The notes beneath the pieces were generated by a model that did not search any database, was not told the origin of the DNA, and saw only the letters and a program-made list of their open reading frames with translations. A stretch of DNA of 64,000 nucleotides from Tetranychus cinnabarinus (lineage: Eukaryota; Arthropoda; Arachnida; Trombidiformes; Tetranychidae): assembly GCA_022266195.1 (NCBI GenBank), contig WHVY01000002.1, forward strand, positions 3,239,001 to 3,303,000. Reading direction: 5' to 3'. Made by a program: the position numbers and the translations under genes. Of the stretch, positions 30,560-38,103 are shown piece by piece; positions within the stretch are counted from its first letter, which is position 1, and every line of letters starts with the position of its first letter.

Positions 30560-30715
30560 ATTTAAAGTAGTTAGATTAATCTTTATATCTTCTGAATAAG
30601 CGGTCACTTGTTGAAGTTTTACTTAAATTGTCACTTTAAATTGTTGATTCAGTTTAAGTTTAAGTCTTCATTAATGTTTTTTGTCATTACATTTGTGTTG
30701 GAAATTAGTACAGCA

Positions 30716-30805
30716 ATGGATACCAACAACGTTTTTGTGAAAGTTATTTATGATCGTATGTCTTGTAAGCAAACAGTTTCATTTGTAATTTCATTTGAAT
30801 TCTGA
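30716..30805 (+). pseudogene. Short duplicated 5' end of the 230-aa coiled-coil family
   Basis: It starts MDTNNVFVKV, like MDIHNVSVKH at 30901, and its leader (gttgattcagttt, attactgttttt-like blocks) is a diverged repeat of the leader before 30901. The frame stops after 29 codons. It looks like a tandem duplication of promoter and start region. Confidence 0.45.
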
Positions 30806-30900
30806 TATTGTGACTTAAATTGTGATTTTATAATTGTTTATTCAGTTTTAGTTCATTTCAATTACTGTTTTTTATATTGGTGTATGAAATTGATAAACCA

Positions 30901-31571
30901 ATGGATATTCATAACGTTTCCGTGAAACATACTCCAGCTTGTGAACATAAAGTTAAAGAAGCTGATATCTCTGCTTTCTCTTTTGGAGTTAATGCTGAAA
31001 TTTGCTCAAAACAATTAATCAGCTTTGAAAATGAAGCAAAGCCTTTAAACTTTGGATCTTTCCGTTATGTTTTTGAGTTGGAAAAAGAGCTGCGAGACGC
31101 CAAGCAAATGTATTACAACGAGCTCTGCAATTTTATGAGAACAACTCAACATTACGCTCAAAAGGAGAAGCAAAAGTGTGAAATTAAAAAAGATATCTAT
31201 GGTTCTTTTGATAAAATTATTAATGGCCTGAAATCACAAGTTGAAGTCTGCAAGGATATTATCCCTTGGCTCAAACAATTTATGATACCTTGGTCGAGCT
31301 TAATTATAATCAAATAAAACGTTATAGTGATTGTGTAATTATTTTCGCTGAGTTTGTAAACGGGGCCGTGGAAGTAAATGGTTTTGGTGAAGCTCATGGA
31401 GTAATTGACAAAGTTGAAATGCGAGACGCCAAGCAAATGTATTACAACGAGCTCTGCGATTTCATGAGAACAACTAAACGTTTCGCTCAAAATTTGAAGC
31501 AAAAGTGTCAAATTCATGGAAGAGTTCATGGATCCATTTTCAGAGAAGATAGTTGCCAATTTGCTAATTGA
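30901..31571 (+). pseudogene. Frameshifted and rearranged copy of the 230-aa coiled-coil gene
   Basis: The frame from the ATG at 30901 matches the intact protein at 37232-37924 (…YGSFDKIINGLKSQVEVCKD…). It loses one base near 31263 and continues in the next frame (QTIYDTLVELNYNQIKRYSD…AEFVNGAVEVNGFGEAHG). It then repeats an earlier internal segment (RDAKQMYYNELCDFMRTTKR) and joins a piece resembling DPFSEKIAANL near 31530. The frameshift plus internal duplication make it a broken gene, although two partial products could be translated. Confidence 0.75.
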
Positions 31572-31866
31572 AGAAGAGACTGATCTTATAAGCAGTTAGA
31601 AATGGATCTTAAAGGATGGAATTAGATGCAAGTGCAATTAAAGAAGCTGAAGAGCAAAGCTGGTTAAATTGATTTACTCCAATATGGAGAAAATGTTGTT
31701 CATTAAACTCTCTGTCTATTTATTTGTGTAAGACAGATCAAATTTCTTATGTTTTGTAAATTTCATCTGCAGTTCACGCAACTGAAACTCTAACAGGCAG
31801 CTTTGTATTCTTTCTCAATATTCTTCAATGTTTTTTAACATTTGTTGATTACAATGGGGAAAAGAT

Positions 31867-32301
31867 TCAACAAGGTAGATTCATTTTGAATGAGAGCATG
31901 AAAAGTTCTTTATCGAGATTCTCTTTGATTTTTCTCTTTTCTCGCATGTTTTTCTTGTGTTCTGCTTTCTTTTGGCGAACTGAATCTTTGGAAGCTTTGT
32001 ATTCTTTCTCAATAGTCTCTAGACCCTGTAATGTTTCAACATTTGTGTTTTTATTTCTTTCGAGTCTTATCGACTCGTTTTGTAATTTCATCTGCAGTAC
32101 ACGTAACTGAAACTCCAACTCACCAATATTATTTCTGATTTCCTGAATCTGAGCCGATTGTTCCTGCTCCTTTTTATCTGTTCTTTTCTTCAACTCTTCA
32201 ATATTAGCTTGCTTGGTCTCGCATGAGAATTTGATTTCTTCGATTATTTTCCAGTAAAATAAGCTTTTCTTCAGATATTTCCATTCTTTCTGTCCCTTCA
32301 T
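31867..32301 (-). CDS. Coiled-coil protein (144 aa), third copy in the nested palindrome
   Basis: Residues 1 to about 128 are identical to the 160-aa arm copies; the C-terminus then changes (MREKRKIKENLDKELFML) and ends earlier. It faces the right-arm copy (32395-32877) head to head, across a 93-bp spacer that is itself palindromic. Downstream (31745-31830) a further decayed snippet of the same gene is visible. Whether it is expressed is unknown. Confidence 0.55.
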   Translation of the reverse strand: MKGQKEWKYLKKSLFYWKIIEEIKFSCETKQANIEELKKRTDKKEQEQSAQIQEIRNNIGELEFQLRVLQMKLQNESIRLERNKNTNVETLQGLETIEKEYKASKDSVRQKKAEHKKNMREKRKIKENLDKELFMLSFKMNLPC

Positions 32302-32806
32302 GATAGCTCTCCTAGGCCGGTTTTCATTTCATTAATTTCTTATACTTATTAATATGGGTAATGATGAAATGAAAACCGGCCTAGGAGAGCTATCATGAAG
32401 GGACAGAAAGAATGGAAATATCTGAAGAAAAGCTTATTTTACTGGAAAATAATCGAAGAAATCAAATTCTCATGCGAGACCAAGCAAGCTAATATTGAAG
32501 AGTTGAAGAAAAGAACAGATAAAAAGGAGCAGGAACAATCGGCTCAGATTCAGGAAATCAGAAATAATATTGGTGAGTTGGAGTTTCAGTTACGTGTACT
32601 GCAGATGAAATTACAAAACGAGTCGATAAGACTTGAAAGAAATAAAAACACAAATGTTGAAACATTACAGGGTCTAGAGACTATTGAGAAAGAATACAAA
32701 GCTTCCAAAGATTCAGTTCGTCAAAAGAAAGCAGAACACAAGAAAAACATGCGAGAAAAGATGAACATCAAAGAGAACCTCGATAAAGAATGTTTCATCC
32801 TCTTAT
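31890..32806. repeat. Nested palindrome (arms about 458 bp, centre 32348)
   Basis: The two coiled-coil genes 31867-32301 and 32395-32877 are mirror images with coordinate sum 64696. The spacer contains ATAGCTCTCCTAGGCCGG and its exact inverse either side of the centre. The palindrome straddles the inner boundary of the right arm of the large inverted repeat (32331), so the innermost arm sequence has been copied inward a second time. Confidence 0.85.
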
Positions 32807-32877
32807 TCAAAATGAATCTTTTCCGTCATTGTAATCAACAAATATTAAAAAACAAAAAAATGATTATTATTCATTAG
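32395..32877 (+). CDS. Coiled-coil protein (160 aa), right arm copy
   Basis: The product is identical to that of 26267-26749: charged, with a long coiled coil at residues about 25-125 and a C-terminal basic end (NQQILKNKKM). Its 5' flank differs from that of the left copy because the inner borders of the arms fall about 60 bp upstream, so the two copies may be expressed differently. The possible basic exon at 26884-27123 has no counterpart here. Confidence 0.6.
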   Translation: MKGQKEWKYLKKSLFYWKIIEEIKFSCETKQANIEELKKRTDKKEQEQSAQIQEIRNNIGELEFQLRVLQMKLQNESIRLERNKNTNVETLQGLETIEKEYKASKDSVRQKKAEHKKNMREKMNIKENLDKECFILLFKMNLFRHCNQQILKNKKMIIIH

Positions 32878-33303
32878 ACATTATAATTGTATACTGTATC
32901 ACAAAAAAGATTGTAACTAAAGTATCCTAATCTATACCATCGAATCACTTTAATAAATAAAATTGACATTTCAGATTGAAAAAGTAACGAGTAAATTATT
33001 TATCAACTACGAGCATGACGAACATGAATAACATTAACACTGAGCATTTTGTGTATACATTAATATTTGATTTATGTTGTAATTATACATACATATTTGT
33101 TTTGGAATAGTTGCATTTTGATCATTTGAAATTGCCAGTAATGTTTAGTTATAATTTCGATCAATAGATTTCACTAGATAGTACTTTCGTTTTACTAAGA
33201 TATTCACATAAATTGGCGGTCTAATTATGTTTTTAGCTTACTGTTTCAAAGTAACTCTTATTGACTCTTTAAATCTTTATTGCACAAGCCTTACACAAGT
33301 AGA

Positions 33304-34017
33304 ATGATCCCGTTAATAACTTCTTGTTTTGTGGTAAGTTTAAAGTTTAAGTTTAAAAGTTTATATATGTTTATTTGTATGTATTTTGGTGAATAATTTT
33401 AGCTTATTTTTTCAGAAACTTGAAAGACATCAAGGTTTAGATCAATACGTTTTAAATAATCTGCAATTCTTTGAGAATCGGGAACCCAATAAGTAAGCTT
33501 TTTTTTCTATATATTACATCATGATGTTAATTCCTAGAATTACATTACTATTTCAGGTTAATGTATCCACAGGTCGTTACAAAAAAACGTAAAATTGAAC
33601 CAGAGCCAAGAAAGGAAGGTGACTGTCTCAACGTCGAAGTAAGTTTAAGTCAGTCTTTGTTAAATTGTTAATGCTAATTATTATATTTGGTCGTTCTAGG
33701 TTAATGATAATTACCAAATTTATAAAGATAGTAGATTCAAGTATTTCATTGTTGATAATTCTACTAGAGAAATTTTATCAAATAAAGAAAAGGTTTGCAT
33801 TGTTAATCAGTATATTGCAAGCCAAGTAGTCGGCAACAGGACTCTTTATAGTTGTAAACTTCATAATGGCAAATGCAACTTCATAAACTTTGGTTCGAGA
33901 GCAAAGTCAAGGATATCGGTGCATATTGAAAGGCAATTTTTCACTCTAATTTGCAGTCTTTGTAACTCTCAAATAAAATGGCGAACTGCAATTGGAACTC
34001 ATTTTGGTAAGCACTGA
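33304..34017 (+). CDS. Four-exon zinc-finger protein (168 aa), right copy
   Basis: The exons are 33304-33333, 33416-33492, 33557-33638 and 33700-34017. The donors are GTAAGT, GTAAGC and GTAAGT; the acceptors are TTTTTTCAG, TATTTCAG and CGTTCTAG. The second intron is in phase 2, the others in phase 0. The protein is identical to the left copy, as no coding difference was noticed. The motifs are KKRKIEP, YSCKLHNGKC and a final C2H2 finger with IKWRTA. An alternative donor (TTTTG|GTAAGC near 34006) overlaps the last codons, but the paralogue in the centre stops at the same histidine, so I keep this stop. Confidence 0.65.
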
Positions 34018-36090
34018 ACTAACCTAAGCTGTTCGTAATTACTTAACTAATCTTTACTTTGTAAATTAGTAAGCGGAATTACTAAGGTGAATTAATAATG
34101 AAAAGATTTTCTTTATTGACTTTTATGTTTATGTATGTTATAAGCAATGTATGTATGCAATTAGTAGTTAAAACAAATGTATTTATAATAATTTCATTTC
34201 TAGGACCCTTCGTGCTTAACTTCATTATCATAGATTATTACCATTTACGTATGTAAACCAATGGATTTATTTGTTGATTACTTTAACTATATTAATCGAA
34301 AATTAGATGAAATACTAAAGTCATCTTCATTTCAACTATACATCACTTTGTCCAATTTCACCTGGTATGTCCAAAAATATTTGTTTCTTTGTCAGCTTTC
34401 AATTGCAAAATCTAAAAAAAAAGCTGAAAGCTAAAATTAGCGTCTAAAATTTTAATAAGGTTCTCGTGTTACTCCAAAAAAAAGAGTTAATGAATAAATT
34501 AATACAGTCGCATTAAGTAAATGTATAATTGTCATGCAATTATCATTTTAATCGATATTAAATTGTAGGGAATGCTAAATTACTGTTCTGTTTATATTGT
34601 ACAGTTTTTATCAGGACATTAGTACTAAAATTTTACTTTATTTCTAAGAACTTTCTGGTGGTTTTGGTTCTAGAACTAGGATCCGGTTTTTATTTCATAT
34701 TAGAAAATGATTCAGTAAATGAAAAATGCTGCAGAAATGATTATTGATTTTAACATCAAAAAAAGTTGATTATGAAATTATATTTAAACCCGCATGTAAT
34801 TAAGACGAGAATTTCGCAACTTCTAAATAAATGTGTTACTATGTAATTTTCCTAATTATGTTTTATTTTGATGATGCCTCCGTGTTACAAGAATGAATTA
34901 AGGTCTCAGTAACTCGATACAGGTTGTTTAGTTGAAGATCAGTACATCATGTATTACATTTGTGGCTGTCTTTGTTTTTTTCTGCTCTTGTTGATGTTTT
35001 TGTGGTTTTTGTTTTACCTCCATGCAGTGTGAAAATTGGAGTTCATTAGGTAAGAAATTATTTATTTTCATGCGGTTTTAATAAAATAATAATGGGTTTG
35101 AATTTTAAAATGAATTACATTTGGTTTACATACGTTTGATTTCATCTTCAATATAAGAATTATAAGTTCAGTGATGATGTTGATTTGAGAGGGGAATGTT
35201 TAGATCTCCAATAATTACGTTTGTCCTTGCTGTTCAGTATCGGCAAGATTATTTCAATTTACAAATACGAGAGACACATTCCTTTATCATAATAACCCAG
35301 AAATACTAGAATGAAGTGGAAGTTTCTCAATCAGTTATGAATTCGAGTTGGAAAAAGAGCTGCGAGACGCTAAGAAAATGTATACAACGAGCTCTGTGAT
35401 TTTATGAGAATTTATCTTGTACGATACATTACTTCATAACCATACATTATTATAATACTAGCTAAATATTTACATTAATAAATAGTTTCATTTATAATGT
35501 ATTATTTATGGATTAACTTTGTTTGTCAATTCATTAACAATGAGATAGTAATAGGAAAACAAAAATATAAATACTTTGGCATCCATTATTTGTGTTTGAT
35601 TAAATTTGAATAAAGTCCTTTACTTTGCTGATGATGTGATCCTGTGTTCATTTTATTTATCATTTATTGGAAACTGCTTCACTCATTTCCTTTGCAATTC
35701 AATTTCATGATCAAGGTATCAAACGTCTTATTAATTTAGTGATTTAAATGTGGTGATTTTATTTTGGTCAAATTCAATCTAAATCTGGTTACATCTAAAT
35801 TAATTATACATTTGATTTTCCTAAGTGCTGTTTTTATTGCTTTGAGTAATTAGGATTGGCAAGTAGTTTGTTACTAATTGTTTGTTAATTTCACTTATTG
35901 TCATATTTGTTTTATATTTTGGTTGTATACATTATTCTATAATAATGTTTAATTAAGTACAGTAATGTATACTTAAAATATACCTTAATATATTAATATT
36001 TAAATGGGGTCCTAAACAAAGCGCAAATTGCGTATCTGATTGCTTCATTTTCTTGGGTTTTTCTTATTTTTCATGAACAATTAGGTTAAG
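34018..36090. other. Arm spacer, right: no clear gene, fragments only
   Basis: This is the mirror of 23054-25126. It contains the 68-bp coiled-coil gene fragment at 35343-35410 (gagttggaaaaagagctgcg) and a possible 22-bp exon at 35029-35050, between an acceptor with a long pyrimidine tract (CCTCCATGCAG) and GTAAGA. I could not connect this exon to a frame. Confidence 0.45.
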
Positions 36091-36483
36091 ATGGATACTC
36101 GATTTGGATCTATTCGTCAAGGAGACACTACTCAATTACTATGTTGTCTTTGTGGTTTTTTGGCTGACAGCCCTTTGGTACATGCAGGAGAGCAGAATCA
36201 ATTTTGTGAAAAAGTCTTTTGTTTTTCCTGTATTTGCCACTATCAAGAGTTCTCGAGTAATTATATTCATGACCATCAGGGAAGGCGACAGTGGTTATGT
36301 CCGATTGTTGGTTGTAACCAGTTAATGGATCGTTTTCGACGTCTTAGTTCTCGTGAGCTTAATCGTTATGAAAGAATAATTATTGGTTGTGCTGGTTGTG
36401 ATGGAGAGTTCGATCCTCGCAGTTTTTCTATGCATAAATTATTTTGTATTGGATTACGGGTTCAGCAAATCCATTTAATATAA
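36091..36483 (+). CDS. Small zinc-binding protein, RING-like plus C2HC finger (130 aa), right copy
   Basis: The product is identical to that of 22661-23053, with the C18/C21/C39/C44/C47/C70/C75 cluster and the C100/C103/H115/C119 knuckle. The ATG follows ttaggttaag, where a splice acceptor is possible, so an upstream leader exon cannot be excluded. The stop TAA is at 36481-36483. The full conservation of both copies suggests recent duplication, gene conversion or selection. Confidence 0.65.
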   Translation: MDTRFGSIRQGDTTQLLCCLCGFLADSPLVHAGEQNQFCEKVFCFSCICHYQEFSSNYIHDHQGRRQWLCPIVGCNQLMDRFRRLSSRELNRYERIIIGCAGCDGEFDPRSFSMHKLFCIGLRVQQIHLI

Positions 36484-36640
36484 TGGTAATTACACTTAAT
36501 AAAATTTGATATTTTGAAAACCAATATTAATTTCTATTGATAAAGTATTAATGGTTTAACAATTTCAAAATCTGCTTTGGCTTCACATACATTAATGTTA
36601 TTAATGTACATCTAATTTGTTCATAAGTACATTATTTCTA

Positions 36641-36863
36641 AAGGGTGTTAAGGTTTATTTCTTGCAAAATAGAAAAAGGTAAAAGCGATCTTATCTGAAA
36701 ATAGAGATGAAAATGGTGATAACATGGCGATAAATATGAATCGGTCACTTTCATTTGCTTGGGTATTTTGATTAACCTTTTATCTTTGTGATTTCATCTC
36801 TATCTTCAGATAAGATCGTTTTTCTTTCCCCTGTTTTTGCAAGAAATAAACCTTAACACCCTT
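36641..36863. mobile_element. 223-bp MITE with TA target duplication, right arm
   Basis: This is the mirror copy of 22281-22503, at exactly the corresponding position in the other arm. The shared insertion site means that it inserted before the arms were duplicated, or was copied across by conversion. Confidence 0.8.
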
Positions 36864-37001
36864 TAAATATATATATTTATATACATTATTATTTAACGTA
36901 TGTTAATATGTGATACAATAGTTTATTTATACAATACAATAATGAGTTATTCATTAAGAGTTAAATACAATGTAAGATAATTATTAAGATTACTTCAAAA
37001 T

Positions 37002-37014
37002 AGCTCCATCTACT
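37002..37014 (-). promoter_or_regulatory. 13-bp motif AGTAGATGGAGCT, right arm mirror copy
   Basis: This is the mirror of 22130-22142. On this strand it points into the arm, away from the intact coiled-coil gene at 37232-37924. Confidence 0.4.
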
Positions 37015-37231
37015 GAGATAATAACACACATGATGTTTACTTCTTAAGTTATTAACATCAGATGGCATTGCTGACACTTTTTTTGCCTATTTGTTCTTTA
37101 AACAAGGGTCTGGGGCTATCCTTGCGTTAACAAGGTATATCATCTTGTTTTTTATTATCTTTTCCATCTTCTATGTGCTTCTGTCTATACATATAAATAT
37201 ATTAATATATATATGGTATCTATCATTAAAT

Positions 37232-37924
37232 CTATTTCAAGCATATAGACTTTAATTTAGCATTTATTTGCTCTACAAGCAGGTCAAGCTCATCTTCAAT
37301 TCGCAAATTGGCAGCTATCTTCTCTGAAAATGGATCCTTGGATTTTCTCTCCTTCAACAGCTTGATTGTTTGTAAGCAATCCTTGGCCATATCATTGGCT
37401 GATCTGTGATTAGTTATTTCAACTTTACAGATTATTCTTTCAGATGCACCCCAACCATTAACTTCGACGGCTCTGTTGACAAACTCGGCGAATATAATCA
37501 CACAATCTCTGTAGTGTTTTTTTTCATCTTGATTCCGAGCTACCAATGTATCATAAATTGTTTGAGTCAAGGGAACAATATCCTTGCAGACTTCTACTTG
37601 TGATTTAAGTCCATTAATAATTTTATCAATAGAACCATAAATCTCTTTTTTAATTTCACGCTTTTGCTTTATATTCTGAGCGAAACCTTGAGTCTTTTTT
37701 ATAAACTGGCAGAGTTCGTTGTAATACTTCTTGTTGGCTGCTCGCAGGTCTTTTTCCATCTCCAAATCATTTGCATTTGTTTTAGATTCAAAGTTTAATC
37801 TCTTTGCTTCATTTTCAATACCCATTAAATGTATTAAGCAATTTTCAGCGTTGACTCCATGAATGAAATCAGCATCTTTAACTGTTTGCACACAATTACA
37901 AGTCTGAACTTTGTTAGAATTCAT
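37232..37924 (-). CDS. Coiled-coil protein (230 aa), intact member of a second family
   Basis: This is a single open frame beginning MNSNKVQTCNCVQTVKDADF. It is mainly helical and charged, with predicted coiled-coil stretches at about residues 40-100 and 175-225 (DELDLLVEQINAKLKSICLK at the end), separated by a conserved central part containing IINGLKSQVEVCKDIVPLTQ and CVIIFAEFVNRAVEVNGWGA. It has no signal peptide, membrane segment or catalytic motif, and I do not recognise the family. It lies 83 bp outside the right arm border and is the only intact copy; a broken copy lies at 30901-31571 and a 68-bp piece in each arm. The 13-bp motif lies 179 bp upstream. Confidence 0.65.
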   Translation of the reverse strand: MNSNKVQTCNCVQTVKDADFIHGVNAENCLIHLMGIENEAKRLNFESKTNANDLEMEKDLRAANKKYYNELCQFIKKTQGFAQNIKQKREIKKEIYGSIDKIINGLKSQVEVCKDIVPLTQTIYDTLVARNQDEKKHYRDCVIIFAEFVNRAVEVNGWGASERIICKVEITNHRSANDMAKDCLQTIKLLKERKSKDPFSEKIAANLRIEDELDLLVEQINAKLKSICLK

Positions 37925-38090
37925 TTATTCATTAACTTTTTAAACAATTAATCAAAATAATAAAGTACAACAATAAATTACTAGATTAGAGACAATTATT
38001 AATAATGAAACTTAAGAGAATATACGAGTTGTTGAATTTTTGAACATTTGAATGGATGTGAGACAAAAAAAAAGCTTATTCTCTTTAAAC

Positions 38091-38103
38091 AGCTCCATCT
38101 ACT
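38091..38103 (-). promoter_or_regulatory. 13-bp motif AGTAGATGGAGCT upstream of the intact 230-aa coiled-coil gene
   Basis: It lies 179 bp before the ATG at 37924 on the same strand, followed by gtttaaagag. An exact copy occupies a similar place before the broken copy of this gene (30547-30559). Confidence 0.5.

Larger units (their letters stand above)
32331..37149. repeat. Right arm of the giant inverted repeat (4,819 bp)
   Basis: This is the mirror image of 21995-26813, with genes on the plus strand in the order coiled coil, zinc finger, RING-like. The right flank after 37149 (ttttattatc) does not match the left flank before 21995, which fixes the outer border. The substitutions noted are at 34049 and 34519. 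Confidence 0.95.

Noticed and set aside
22281..36863. CRISPR-like array from regularly mirrored repeats
   Set aside because: The repeats are inverted transposon ends and large palindromes, not short direct repeats with spacers.
21995..37149. Polinton/Maverick or other known giant DNA transposon
   Set aside because: No polymerase, integrase, packaging ATPase, protease or capsid-like gene was found in any frame, and no terminal target duplication was seen.
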